Shown here in pieces: positions 22,650 to 33,100 of a DNA stretch of 64,000 nt. The notes beneath the pieces were generated by a model. It did no database searches. It worked only from the letters and a program-made list of their open reading frames with translations, and was not told where the DNA came from. The position numbers and the translations under genes are program-made. The DNA is from RUG100 sp050953425. GTDB lineage: Bacteria; Bacillota; Clostridia; Peptostreptococcales; Anaerovoracaceae. Every line of letters begins with the position of its first letter. Within the stretch, counting starts at the first letter, position 1. Where the stretch lies: contig JBMNMQ010000007.1 in NCBI GenBank assembly GCA_050953425.1, positions 434,001-498,000 on the forward strand, written 5' to 3'.

Positions 22650-25340
22650 ATGAAGAAAAATCTGGCGAAGACCTACGATCCCAAGCAGTTTGAAGATCGT
22701 ATCTACCGGGAATGGGAGTCCCGGAACGCCTTTCGGGCGGAGATCGACCGTGATAAGAAACCCTTCACGATCGTCATGCCGCCGCCCAACATCACCGGAC
22801 AGCTGCACATGGGACACGCCCTCGACCAGACGCTGCAGGACGTACTCACGCGCTGGAAGCGGATGCAGGGATACAGTGCGCTGTGGCTGCCCGGATCCGA
22901 CCACGCCAGCATTGCCACCGAGGTCAAGGTGGTCAATCGGCTGCGCGAGGAAGAGGGGAAAGAAAAAGAGGAGATCGGCCGCGAAGCCTTCCTCGAGCGC
23001 GCCTGGGACTGGAAGCGCGAATTCGGCGGCAAGATCACGCAGCAGTGCCGCCGCCTCGGCGATTCCTGCGACTGGAGCCGTGAACGCTTTACGATGGACG
23101 AGGGCTGCAACAGGGCGGTGCGCGCGTTCTTCGTCCGTCTCTACAAGAAGGGCCTGATCTATCGCGGCAACCGCCTGATCAACTGGTGCCCGCAGTGCGG
23201 CACTTCGCTGTCCGACGCCGAAGTGGAGCATGAGGACAAGAACGGCAAGTACTGGTATTTCCGCTATCCCGGCGCCGACGGCGGCGACGGCATTGTGGTT
23301 GCGACCTCGCGGCCGGAAACGATGTTCGGCGACGTCGCCATCGCCGTGCATCCCGAGGACGAACGCTACCGGGATCTGGTCGGCAGCAAAGTCATCCTGC
23401 CGCTGGTCAACCGCGAGATTCCGGTGATCGCCGACCCCTATCCGGATCCGGAAAAGGGCACCGGCGCGGTCAAGATCACGCCGGCGCACGACCCCAACGA
23501 CTTTGAGGTCGGCGAGCGCCACCAGCTCGAACAGCTGTCCTGCATCAATGAGGATGCGACGATGAACGAACTGGCCGGCAAGTATGCCGGCATGGACCGC
23601 TACGAATGCCGCCGTGCCTGGGTGGCCGATCTGGAAGCGGCCGGCTATCTGGAAAAAATCGAGGAGCTGACGATTCCGGTCGGCGAGTGCTATCGCTGCC
23701 ATACGGTCGTCGAACCGATGCTCTCCGAGCAGTGGTTCGTGAAGATGGAGGAACTGGCCAAACCGGCGATGGAGGTGGCCCGCGACGGCCGCCTGCAGCA
23801 TGTGCCCGCCCGCTTCAACAAGACCTATCTGCAGTGGCTGGAGAACATCCACGACTGGTGCATTTCCCGGCAGCTCTGGTGGGGACATCGGATTCCTGCC
23901 TGGTACTGCGATGACTGCGGTGAAGTCATCGTCAGCGAAGAGGATCCGACCGTGTGCCCGTCCTGCGGCAGCCGTCATCTGCATCAGGATGAAGACGTGC
24001 TCGACACCTGGTTCTCCTCGGCGTTGTGGCCGTTCTCCACGCTCGGCTGGCCGGAGAAGACCGAGGATTTTGAGTATTTCTATCCGACCAGCGTGCTCGT
24101 CACCGGCTACGACATCATTTTCTTCTGGGTGGTGCGCATGGTCTTCGCGGCGATGGAGACGACCGGCGAGCCGCCGTTCCGCTACGTCTACGTGCACGGT
24201 CTGGTGCGCGACGCCCAGGGCCGGAAAATGAGCAAATCGCTGGGCAACGGCATCGACCCGCTGGCGGTGATCGACGAATACGGCGCCGACGCCCTGCGCT
24301 TCATGCTGACGACCGGCATCACCCCGGGCAACGACATGCGCTTTTCCGAGGACAAGCTGGCCGCGGCGCGCAACTTCGCCAACAAGCTGTGGAACGCCAG
24401 CCGCTTTGTGATCATGAATCTGCAGGACGAGGACGGCAGCTTCCTGCCGCTGGCCGCCGAGGACACCGCGGCGCTGCGCGATGAGGACAAGTGGATTCTC
24501 TCGACGATCAACGAGGCCGTCGGCGGCATTACCGGGCATCTCGACCGCTTTGATCTGGCGCTGGCCGGGCAGCAGGTCTACGATCTGATCTGGAACGAGT
24601 ACTGCGACTGGTACATCGAGATCGTCAAGGACCGTCTCTACGGCGACGACGAAGAGGACAAGGCTGTGGCCCGCATGGTGCTGGTGCACGCGCTCAAGGA
24701 TCTGCTGCGCCTGCTGCATCCGTTCATGCCCTTCATCACCGAGGAGATCTGGAGCTATCTGCCGCGTCTGGCATCGGACAGCGACGAGGATCCCGATCAT
24801 TTTCTCATTCACGAGCGCTGGCCGCGCCGCCGCGAGGAACTGCACTGGCCGCAGGAAACGCGGCGGCTGGAGACGGCCAAGGCGGTTGTGCGCGCGATTC
24901 GCGGCATTCGCGTCGATGCGGAAGCGGCGCCCTCGCGCCGGCTTACGGTCCGCGTTCTCGCCGAGGGCGAGACCCGCGAGGACATTGCCGCGACGGCGCG
25001 CACCATCGAGGGGCTCGGCAATATTTCCCGGCTCGACTTCCTCGACGACAAGGCGGGCATCGGCGACGACGTCATGAGCGCCGTCATCCCCGGCGCGGAG
25101 ATCTTCGTGCCGCTGGCGGACCTCGTCGACTTTGCGGCCGAGCGGGACCGCCTGCGCAAAGAGAAGAAAAAGCTCGAGGGCGAGGTGACCCGCTGCGAGA
25201 AGATGCTCTCCAACCCCGGCTTTGTCAGCAAGGCGCCGGCGCGCAAGATCGAAGAGGAGCGGGAAAAGAAAGCCCGCTACGAGGAGATGCTGGCCAAGGT
25301 CAGCGAACGCCTGGAAATGGTGGAGCGGCAGCTGTCGTAG
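22650..25340 (+). CDS. valS: Valyl-tRNA synthetase
   Basis: 896 residues, class I synthetase. HIGH motif as HMGH (PPPNITGQLHMGHALDQ), CP1 editing domain in the middle (VVATSRPETMFGDVAIAVHP), KMSKS motif RKMSKSLGNGIDP about residue 530, anticodon-binding domain and a C-terminal coiled coil (about 820-896, Lys/Glu-rich) typical of ValRS. Ribosome binding site ACGGAGGATAAAT. Regulated by the T-box upstream. Confidence 0.98.
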   Translation: MKKNLAKTYDPKQFEDRIYREWESRNAFRAEIDRDKKPFTIVMPPPNITGQLHMGHALDQTLQDVLTRWKRMQGYSALWLPGSDHASIATEVKVVNRLREEEGKEKEEIGREAFLERAWDWKREFGGKITQQCRRLGDSCDWSRERFTMDEGCNRAVRAFFVRLYKKGLIYRGNRLINWCPQCGTSLSDAEVEHEDKNGKYWYFRYPGADGGDGIVVATSRPETMFGDVAIAVHPEDERYRDLVGSKVILPLVNREIPVIADPYPDPEKGTGAVKITPAHDPNDFEVGERHQLEQLSCINEDATMNELAGKYAGMDRYECRRAWVADLEAAGYLEKIEELTIPVGECYRCHTVVEPMLSEQWFVKMEELAKPAMEVARDGRLQHVPARFNKTYLQWLENIHDWCISRQLWWGHRIPAWYCDDCGEVIVSEEDPTVCPSCGSRHLHQDEDVLDTWFSSALWPFSTLGWPEKTEDFEYFYPTSVLVTGYDIIFFWVVRMVFAAMETTGEPPFRYVYVHGLVRDAQGRKMSKSLGNGIDPLAVIDEYGADALRFMLTTGITPGNDMRFSEDKLAAARNFANKLWNASRFVIMNLQDEDGSFLPLAAEDTAALRDEDKWILSTINEAVGGITGHLDRFDLALAGQQVYDLIWNEYCDWYIEIVKDRLYGDDEEDKAVARMVLVHALKDLLRLLHPFMPFITEEIWSYLPRLASDSDEDPDHFLIHERWPRRREELHWPQETRRLETAKAVVRAIRGIRVDAEAAPSRRLTVRVLAEGETREDIAATARTIEGLGNISRLDFLDDKAGIGDDVMSAVIPGAEIFVPLADLVDFAAERDRLRKEKKKLEGEVTRCEKMLSNPGFVSKAPARKIEEEREKKARYEEMLAKVSERLEMVERQLS

Positions 25341-25485
25341 CGCGGGAACCGCGGCACTGCGAGGATACACCGCGGCGCCCGGAGGCAGCGTCAGAGAGAG
25401 CGCAGGACGAAGAGGACCGGACGGCCCGGGGCGGCCCGGGCGGCGCGGCTGTGCGGCAGCAGAGGTGCTGCGGAACGGGGAAGAG

Positions 25486-27060
25486 ATGACAGACAAAGGA
25501 TACACTGACCACAGGGAAAGGACGGCTGCCGGCACAAAATCCGGCAGCGCCGGATCAGAAACCGGCGCCGCGGCATCGACGGCGGCTCCAGCCGCGAAAT
25601 CGGCCGCGGGATCAGCGGCGGCTCCGGCCGCGAAATCGGCCGCGGAATCGACGGCGGCTCCGGCCGCGAAATCGGCCGCGGGATCGACGGCGGCATCGAC
25701 GGCGGAAACGGCGGGGAAATCGGCGGCATCGCTCACGGCCGATCGCGGCGCGGCGGCAGAGCCGACGCCGGAGGAACGTTTTGGCGGGCTGCTGCGCTTT
25801 GGCATGCGGCTGGGCATGGAGCGCATCCGCGAACTGCTGCGCCGCCTCGGCAATCCCCAGCAGGGGCTGCGCGTCATCCATGTCGCGGGCACCAACGGCA
25901 AGGGCTCGGTCTGCCGCTACATCTACGAAGTGCTGGAGGAAAACGGGTACCGCACGGGTCTGTTTTCCTCACCGTATCTGGAGACGTTCCGCGAGCGCAT
26001 CGAATGCGACCGCGCGCTGATTTCGGAGGCGCGGCTCGCGGAGATCACCGACCGCGTGATGGCGGCTGTCGCCGCGATGACCGCGGACGGCCTCGAGAGT
26101 CCGACCGAGTTCGAAGCGGTGACGGCGGCGGCGCTGCTCTATTTTCACGAGGAGGAGGTCGATTTTGCGATTCTCGAGGTCGGTCTCGGCGGCCGCGGCG
26201 ATTCGACCAACGTCATCGAGCGGCCGCTGGTCAGCGTCATCACCTCGATCTCCTACGACCACATGGACCGCCTCGGCGACACGCTGGCGGAGATCGCCGG
26301 GGAAAAGGCCGGCATCATCAAGCCCGGCGTGCCGGTGGTGTGCGCCGCCCGCGAGCCGGAAGCGGAACAAGTCATCGCCCGTGCCGCATATGCGGCCGGA
26401 AGCCGACTCTACAACGCCTCCGCCTGCCCCGTGACGGTGCGGCGGGAGGACCGCCGCGGCAGTCTCTTTGACGCCGAAATCGACGGCACCGCCTACCCCG
26501 GCGTGGAGATTTCGATGTGCGGCGGCCACCAGGTTGAGAACGCCGTCTGCGCGCTCACCGCTATTGAAATCCTGCGCAAATCGGGTATAATTAAAATACT
26601 GCGTCCGGCCCTCGATCGGGGCATGCAGCGGGCCCGGCAGAAGGGGCGGTTTGAAATCTTCCCCGGCACGCCGGACATCGTCCTCGACGGCGCACACAAT
26701 CAGGGCGGCATGGAGGCGCTGGTGCAGACGCTGGACGACTGCTATTACGGCGGCCGCACCCTGACGGTGCTCGGGCTCCTCGCCGACAAGGCGGTCGACG
26801 ATATCCTCGATATGGCTGTCCATCTCGGCGATGATTTCATCGCCACGGAACCGGACAATCCCCGCCGGCTGTCCGGCGATGAACTGGCGGCGCGTCTGCG
26901 CAGCCGGGGCAGAAACTGCCGCAGTGTGCCCGACCGCGAGGAGGCGCTGCGGCTGGCACTGGAAGAAGGCGGCAGCTACGATGTGATCCTGTGTGCCGGG
27001 TCGCTGTATCTGATCGGAGCGCTGAGGAGGAGGATTCGCAGTGAGCGAACAGAAAGCTGA
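25486..27060 (+). CDS. folC: Folylpolyglutamate/dihydrofolate synthase with repetitive N-terminal extension
   Basis: 524 residues; the family is about 430. The Mur-ligase-like core begins near residue 96 (EERFGGLLRFGMRLGMERIR), with P-loop HVAGTNGKGSVCRYI, SPYLETFRERI and VLDGAHNQGG. It adds glutamates to folates, relevant to the THF enzymes upstream. Residues 1-95 are Ala/Ser/Thr/Lys low complexity containing four 12-residue repeats. The start at 25486 follows GGGGAAGAG; a later start near 25804 would give a core-only protein. Overlaps the next gene by 20 bases. Confidence 0.88.
   Translation: MTDKGYTDHRERTAAGTKSGSAGSETGAAASTAAPAAKSAAGSAAAPAAKSAAESTAAPAAKSAAGSTAASTAETAGKSAASLTADRGAAAEPTPEERFGGLLRFGMRLGMERIRELLRRLGNPQQGLRVIHVAGTNGKGSVCRYIYEVLEENGYRTGLFSSPYLETFRERIECDRALISEARLAEITDRVMAAVAAMTADGLESPTEFEAVTAAALLYFHEEEVDFAILEVGLGGRGDSTNVIERPLVSVITSISYDHMDRLGDTLAEIAGEKAGIIKPGVPVVCAAREPEAEQVIARAAYAAGSRLYNASACPVTVRREDRRGSLFDAEIDGTAYPGVEISMCGGHQVENAVCALTAIEILRKSGIIKILRPALDRGMQRARQKGRFEIFPGTPDIVLDGAHNQGGMEALVQTLDDCYYGGRTLTVLGLLADKAVDDILDMAVHLGDDFIATEPDNPRRLSGDELAARLRSRGRNCRSVPDREEALRLALEEGGSYDVILCAGSLYLIGALRRRIRSERTES
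25576..25719. repeat. Four in-frame 36-bp repeats in the 5' part of folC
   Basis: Units at 25576, 25612, 25648 and 25684 encode variants of STAAPAAKSAAG; the last is decayed. The reading frame is kept. Confidence 0.92.
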
Positions 27061-27961
27061 CAAGGTGCTGCTATTTTACAATCCGTATTCGGGCAACGGT
27101 CTGTTCAAGAACAGTCTCGACCTGATCATCGGCAGGTATCAGCAGGCCGGTCTGCAGGTGATTCCGGTGCGCTCTTCGCGCGACATGGGCATCGAACGCT
27201 TCATGGACACGATGAACGAAGCGGAATACCGGCAGATCGTCGTCGCCGGCGGCGACGGCACCATCAATATCTGCGTCAATGCCATGATCCGCAATAATCT
27301 GCATCTGCCGCTGGCCATCTTTCCGGTCGGCACGGCCAACGACTTTGCTTACTATTTCCACCTGCCGACGGAGGTGGAGGAGATGATCGAAGTGGCGCTG
27401 CACGGCGATGTCAGGACGGCCGACGTCGGCCTCTGCAACGACCGCTGCTTTATCAACGTCGCGGCGCTGGGTGCGCTGGTCGATGTCAGCCAGAAGACCG
27501 ACCCGGATCTGAAGAACACCCTCGGCCTGCTTTCCTATTACCTTCGCGCTCTCGGGGAACTGACTTCCCTGAAGCCGCTGCCGGTGCGCCTGATCACGCC
27601 GGAGGAAACGCGCGAGGAGGAAATCTATTTCATGGTTGTGATGAACGGCAAGGCGGCCGGCGGCTTCAAGAAAATTTCTCCGCAGGCCGACATCAACGAC
27701 GGACTCTTTGACGTCGTCGTCTTCCGCAAGATGCCGTTTATGGAGTTCGGCCCGATGCTCTTCAGCGTCCTGCAGGGCAATCATCCCAACAACCGCAATG
27801 TTGTCACCTTTCAGACCGACCGCCTGCGCATCGAGTCGGAGGTCGAGATCACGACCGATGTTGACGGTGAAAAGGGGGAGCCTCTGCCGCTGGATTTCAG
27901 CATGCTTCACAAACGGCTGCGCATCTGTACACCGAAAGGGAGTGAAAAACATGAACGCTGA
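27041..27961 (+). CDS. Diacylglycerol/lipid kinase, YegS/BmrU type
   Basis: 306 residues, GTG start. DAGK catalytic domain: YNPYSGNGLF, the glycine-rich VVAGGDGTINICVNAM and FPVGTANDFAYY; C-terminal beta domain with GGFKKISPQADINDGLFDVVVF. Likely phosphorylates diacylglycerol or a similar lipid, recycling it into phospholipid synthesis, which fits plsX, plsY and gpsA downstream. Starts inside folC. Confidence 0.88.
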   Translation: MSEQKADKVLLFYNPYSGNGLFKNSLDLIIGRYQQAGLQVIPVRSSRDMGIERFMDTMNEAEYRQIVVAGGDGTINICVNAMIRNNLHLPLAIFPVGTANDFAYYFHLPTEVEEMIEVALHGDVRTADVGLCNDRCFINVAALGALVDVSQKTDPDLKNTLGLLSYYLRALGELTSLKPLPVRLITPEETREEEIYFMVVMNGKAAGGFKKISPQADINDGLFDVVVFRKMPFMEFGPMLFSVLQGNHPNNRNVVTFQTDRLRIESEVEITTDVDGEKGEPLPLDFSMLHKRLRICTPKGSEKHER

Positions 27962-28403
27962 TCTGGAGATGTCCGTCACCGGGGATTACGAAAAACTGGT
28001 ACCGTTTTTTATCGCCAACGAGCTCGAGTTTTCCGAGGACGAACCGGTTCCGACCGATCTGGTTCGCTGCTGGCAGGTGCTGCGGCGCGAGGACGGGGCG
28101 CTCGTCGGCGCCGTCGTGCTGGCGCGGCGCGAAGGGGAATTCATCATCGACGGCATTGCCGTCGACGCTTCCCTGCGCGGCACCGGCGTCGGCCGCGAAA
28201 TGCTCGCGGCGGCGCTGGCGGAAACCGCGCGGCGGGGCGGCCGCAGCCTCTATCTCGTGGCCCGGGCGCCGGGCTTTTTCGCGCGCAGCGGCTTCACCGC
28301 CATTCCCCGCGAAGAGGCGCCGAATTTCTTTGAGTGCTTTACCTGTCCGCAGTACGGCAGCAGCTGTCATCCGCAGGTGATGAGACGGGAGGTGCAGGCA
28401 TGA
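27951..28403 (+). CDS. GNAT-family N-acetyltransferase with C-terminal Cys cluster
   Basis: 150 residues. Acetyl-CoA-binding motif DASLRGTGVGREMLAAAL at about residue 72. After the fold comes ECFTCPQYGSSCHP with three Cys and one His in 14 residues, which could bind a metal or be redox active. The substrate is unknown. Start at 27951 has AAAGGGAG upstream; it overlaps the lipid kinase by 11 bases and plsX by 4. Confidence 0.82.
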   Translation: MNADLEMSVTGDYEKLVPFFIANELEFSEDEPVPTDLVRCWQVLRREDGALVGAVVLARREGEFIIDGIAVDASLRGTGVGREMLAAALAETARRGGRSLYLVARAPGFFARSGFTAIPREEAPNFFECFTCPQYGSSCHPQVMRREVQA

Positions 28404-29404
28404 AAATCGTAGTCGACGGTATGGGCGGTGACAACGCGCCGCAGGCGATCGTCGCCGGAGCGGTCGCGGCAGCCGAGGAGCTGCCGGCCGAATACCGGAT
28501 CTGTCTCGTCGGTGACGAGACCGCGCTGCGCCGGGAGCTGGAGCAGCATCAGTACGACGCGGCGCAGATTTCGGTGCGCCACTGCAGCGAGGCCATCACC
28601 ATGGAGGACGCCCCGGTGAGGGCGATCCGGACGAAAAAGGATTCCTCGATCGTGGTCGGCATCAATATGGTCAAAAAGGGCGAGGGCGATCTCTTCATCT
28701 CCGCCGGCAATTCCGGCGCCCTGATGGCCGGCGGCCTGCTGCTCCTGGGCCGCATCCGCGGCGTAGATCGTCCGGCGATTGCCAGCATCTATCCGGTGCT
28801 CGGCGGCCGGCCGTCGCTGCTGGTGGATGCCGGTGCCAATTCCGAGTGCCGTCCCGCCAATCTCCTCGAGTTTGCCACCATGGGCAGCATCTATATGGAA
28901 AAAGTCATCGGCCGCGCCAACCCCACCGTGGGGCTGGTCAACATCGGCGCCGAATCGACCAAGGGATCGCCGCTGACCAAATCGGCCTATCAGCTGCTGG
29001 AGGAGAGCGACCTGCACTTTATCGGCAACGTCGAGGCCCGCGATGTGCCCCAGCAGGCCTGCGACATCATCGTCTGCGACGGCTTTGTCGGCAACGTCAT
29101 CCTCAAGCTGACGGAGGGACTGGCGTGGAACATTCTCGGTCTGCTGCGCCGCAAATTCACCGACGGCCCGCGGGCTAAACTCGGAGCGCTGATGCTCAGG
29201 GACAAGCTCGGCGAACTGAAGCGGGAATTCGATTATTCGGAATACGGCGGCGCACCGATCCTCGGCGTACGCGGCGGCATCATCAAGACCCACGGCTCGG
29301 CCGGCACCAATGCCGTCCGCAGCACCATCCTCAAGGCCATTCCGTTTGCCGAGGAAAATGTCGTCGAAGTCATTCAGGACTCGATGCGCAAAGGCAGGCG
29401 ATAG
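28400..29404 (+). CDS. plsX: Phosphate acyltransferase
   Basis: 334 residues. Converts acyl-ACP to acyl-phosphate for PlsY. N-terminal KIVVDGMGGDNAPQAIVAGA, SAGNSGALMAGGLL, VDAGANSECRPANLLEFA and the C-terminal GVRGGIIKTHGSA are all characteristic. Start at 28400 overlaps the GNAT stop. acpP, which often lies between plsX and rnc, is missing here; rnc follows after 2 bases. Confidence 0.97.
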   Translation: MKIVVDGMGGDNAPQAIVAGAVAAAEELPAEYRICLVGDETALRRELEQHQYDAAQISVRHCSEAITMEDAPVRAIRTKKDSSIVVGINMVKKGEGDLFISAGNSGALMAGGLLLLGRIRGVDRPAIASIYPVLGGRPSLLVDAGANSECRPANLLEFATMGSIYMEKVIGRANPTVGLVNIGAESTKGSPLTKSAYQLLEESDLHFIGNVEARDVPQQACDIIVCDGFVGNVILKLTEGLAWNILGLLRRKFTDGPRAKLGALMLRDKLGELKREFDYSEYGGAPILGVRGGIIKTHGSAGTNAVRSTILKAIPFAEENVVEVIQDSMRKGRR

Positions 29405-29406
29405 AT

Positions 29407-30126
29407 ATGAAGGCACAGCAGAGAAAACAGGAACTGCAGAAGTTTGAGAGACGGATCGGCTACACCTTTCGAGATCCCGCGCTGCTGGATCAGGCCCTGA
29501 CCCACAGCTCCTACACCCGCGAGTGCAGCCTGCCGCGCACCGCCTGCAACGAGCGGCTGGAATTTCTCGGCGATGCCTTCTTTGACGCTATCATCGGCGA
29601 GCGGCTGTACGAGCTGCTGCCGACGAACAAGGAGGGGTCGCTGACCAAGTACCGCGCCCTCGTGGTCTGCGAGGAATCGCTGGCCGAGGTGGGCCGCCGT
29701 CTCGGCGTCGGCGCGCTGCTGCTGCTCGGTCACGGCGAGGAGCAGTCCGGCGGCCGCGACCGGGAATCGATTGTCGCCGATGCCACCGAGGCGATCATCG
29801 GCGCACTCTATCTCGATGCCGGCTACAACCGCACCCGGGATCTGGTGCAGCGGCAGTTCGCCGCGCGCATCGACGATGCCCTGGCCGGCCGCGTCTACAG
29901 CGACTACAAGAGCGCCCTGCAGGAACGGGTGCAGCGCGGCGGCCCGGCCGACATCCGCTACCGGCTGCTGGAGGAAAACGGCCCCGATCACAACAAGACC
30001 TTCCGCGTGGCCGTCCTGATCGACGAAATCCCCTGCGGACAGGGATTCGGCCACAGCAAGAAGGAGGCGGAGCAGAAGGCAGCCATGGAAGCGATCGCCG
30101 CGCTGCCGGCGACGGAAGGGGAATAG
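29407..30126 (+). CDS. rnc: Ribonuclease III
   Basis: 239 residues. Catalytic signature NERLEFLGDAFFDAIIGE near residue 47, second acidic site DATEAIIGALYLDAG, and a C-terminal double-stranded RNA-binding domain (about 160-235, AVLIDEIPCGQGFGHSKKEA). Processes rRNA precursors and structured RNAs. Directly after plsX and 7 bases before smc. Confidence 0.97.
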   Translation: MKAQQRKQELQKFERRIGYTFRDPALLDQALTHSSYTRECSLPRTACNERLEFLGDAFFDAIIGERLYELLPTNKEGSLTKYRALVVCEESLAEVGRRLGVGALLLLGHGEEQSGGRDRESIVADATEAIIGALYLDAGYNRTRDLVQRQFAARIDDALAGRVYSDYKSALQERVQRGGPADIRYRLLEENGPDHNKTFRVAVLIDEIPCGQGFGHSKKEAEQKAAMEAIAALPATEGE

Positions 30127-30133
30127 GGAGTAT

Positions 30134-33100
30134 ATGTACTTTAAGCGTTTGGAAATACACGGCTTTAAATCATTTGCCGATCCAGTGACGATCGAATTCG
30201 ACCGCGGCATCACCTGCATTGTCGGCCCCAACGGCAGCGGCAAGAGCAACATCTGCGACGCCATCCGCTGGGTCCTGGGCCTGAAGAGCGCCAAGGCGCT
30301 GCGCGGCGACAAGATGGAGGATGTGATTTTCGCGGGCACGGCCAGCCGCCGGCCCCGCGGCATGGCCGAAGTGACGCTGGTCATCGACAACAGCGACGGC
30401 GCGCTGAAGATCGACTACAACGAAGTGGCGGTGACACGGCGCATGTACCGCTCGGGCGAGAGCGAGTATCTGATCAACAACAACCAGTGCCGCCAGCGCG
30501 ATATCCGTGAGCTGATGATGGACACCGGCATCGGCGTCGAGGGCTATTCGATCATCGGTCAGGGCAAGATCTCCGACATCATCAGCAACAACACCGACAG
30601 CATCCGCGAGATCCTCGAGGAGACGGCCGGCATCGTCATGTACCGCAGCCGCAAGGCGGAATCCGAACGCAAGCTGGAATCGGCGACGGCCAACGTTGAG
30701 CGCGTCAACGACATCATCGGTGAAATCGAGAGCCGCATCGACGGCCTGCGCGAGAGCAGCGAAAAGGCGGCCGAATATCTGCAGCTGCGCGACCGCTATC
30801 GCCGCCTGGGCATCAACATCACTCTGCGCAATATCGACGATTTCAACAACCGGCACCAGCTGGCCGACGACGATCTGCAGACCCTGCAGCAGCAGATTGC
30901 CGCCGGCGAAAAGGAACGGCAGGAAGCGGATCGGCGCATCGGCGAGCTGACCGACAAGCGGGCCGAGCTCGACCGCGGCATTGACGCCAAGCGGGCGGAA
31001 CAGGTGCAGCTGCTCGACGAGATCCACGCCCTCACCAGCCGCGGCGAGCTGGATGACGCCCGGCTGCAGGCACTGACCGACGACGACACCCGTCTGCAGC
31101 AGGAAATCGCCGAGTTTGAGGAGAAGATCCGCCGCGAGCAGGAAAACAGCCGGTCCCTGTCGGCGCGCCGCAGGGAGTGGGAGAACGAACTGAAAAAGAA
31201 ACAGCGCGATCTCGACCGCCGGCTGCAGGGACAGGAGTCCGAGCAGCAGGCGCTCGAGGAAGCGCGTCGCACCCTCGACGATCACCGCAACCGCCTGATC
31301 GAACTGCAGCGCGACATCAGCAGCCGCGGTGTGGAAATCGACAGCATCGACAATCTCAAGGAAACCCTCGACAAGCGGCGGGCAGCGATCGCTTCCGAGC
31401 AGAGCAGCGGCGCCGAGGACAGCCGCGCCGCCGAGGATCTGCAGCGGCAGACCGAAGAGAAAAAAGCGCACCTCCAGGAGGAGCTGACGGCGAGCCGCGA
31501 GGCCCGGCAGGAACTGCTGCAGAGCGCGGCCGAGAGCCGGCAGCGCGAGAACGACAGCCGGACCCGGATGCAGGAGCAGCAGGTCGAACTGGGCAAGCTG
31601 ACGGCCCGCCGCCGGGCGCTGGAGGAGATGGAGCACAGCTACGAGGGCTACAACCAGGCGGTCAAATTCATCATGAAGCAGGACCTCGCGGGGATCGACG
31701 GCGTCATCGCCGATCTCATCGAGGTGCCGGACGGCCTCGAAACCGCCGTCGAAACCGCGCTCGGCGCGGCGATGCAGAACATCGTCTGCGAGGATGACGA
31801 GGTCGCCCGCGAGGCGGTGCGCCTGCTCAAGGAGAACCGGGCCGGCCGTCTGACCTTCCTGCCGGCGCAGACCATCCGTCCGCGCACGGTGCAGCGGGAG
31901 ACCGGCGTCGCCACGGCACCCGGCTTTCGCGGCTACGGCGTCGACTGCATCAAGTTCGACGAAAAGTACCGCAAGGTGATGGAATATCTGCTCGGCGGCG
32001 TCCTCATCGTCGACAGCCTCGAGAACGCGCTGGCGCTGTCGCGGCGCGCCGGCCGCCGCTACCGTCTGGTCACCGTCGACGGCGAGGTGATTAACAGCAG
32101 CGGCGCCATCACCGGCGGCCGCTCGCGCCGCAAAAACGCCGGCATCCTCGGCCGCAAGGCCGAAATCCAGCGCCTCGCCGAGCGCTGCCGCGGGCAGGAG
32201 GAGGCGCAGCGGGAAGCCGCCGCGGCGCTGAATGCGGCCCGCGCCGAGCGCGAACGGCTCGAGCAGCAGGCGGCGGAGCGGGAGGAGGAGATCCACGGTC
32301 TCGAGCACGATCTCTTCGCTGCCGAGAACGAACTCACCGCGCTGCAGAAGACGCTGGCCGGCTACGAGGAGGATCGGCGCCGCTGGTCCAGGGAACTGGG
32401 CTCGATCGCGGCCGAAGAGGCCGATTCCCGCAAGGTGACCGAGCGCCTGCGGCAGGAGACGGAAAAACTGCAGCAGGAAGCGGCACAGCTGAGCAGCGAT
32501 CTTGAGCAGGAGACCGCCGCCTTTGAGGAACGCCGGCAGCAGCTGGCCGCGGGCGACCAGGATATCGTCGCGGCGCGCCTGGCTGTTTCCTCGTGCGAGA
32601 GTGAAAAAGCCAAGGTCGACGCCGTCGCCGACAAGACCGAAGAAGCGCTGCGCGGGTTCGAAGAGGAGCGCGACCGCCGCCGGCAGCAGCTGGAGGATCA
32701 GGCCCGCGAGCGGCAGGAACTGGAATCCGCCCGCCGCAGCAACGAGACGGCGCTGCGCGATCAGAAAGCGGCACAGGAGAAAAAGGAACAGGAACTGCAG
32801 GCGCTGCGGCAGGAAAAGGACGAGGTCATCGTCCGCGGCGAGGAGATGAGTCTCGAGCGCGAGGAACTCGAGCATACGGCACGCGAACTGGCCGACCAGA
32901 AGGCCGCGCTGGAAATCCGCCTGACCCGTCTCGACACGCAGCTCGAGCACGCCCGCGACAAGCTCTGGGAAGAGTTTGAGATGTCCTACGCGCAGGCCCT
33001 CGATCTGCGCGACGAGGAGTTTGTCATGAGCGCCGCGGTCAAGGAAAACCGCGGCATCAAAAAGCGCCTTCAGGAGCTCGGCGACGTCAACGTCGGCGCC

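Noticed and set aside
25222..25485. Upstream extension of folC frame into valS
   Set aside because: It overlaps the valS coding end in another frame and lacks a start signal; the ATG at 25486 follows a GGGG-containing site.
22404..25901. 1165-codon minus-strand ORF opposite valS and folC
   Set aside because: A shadow of high GC content; no start signals or recognisable domains, while valS on the plus strand is unambiguous. The same holds for long reverse ORFs opposite smc, PFOR, fhs, proA and the MMPL gene.
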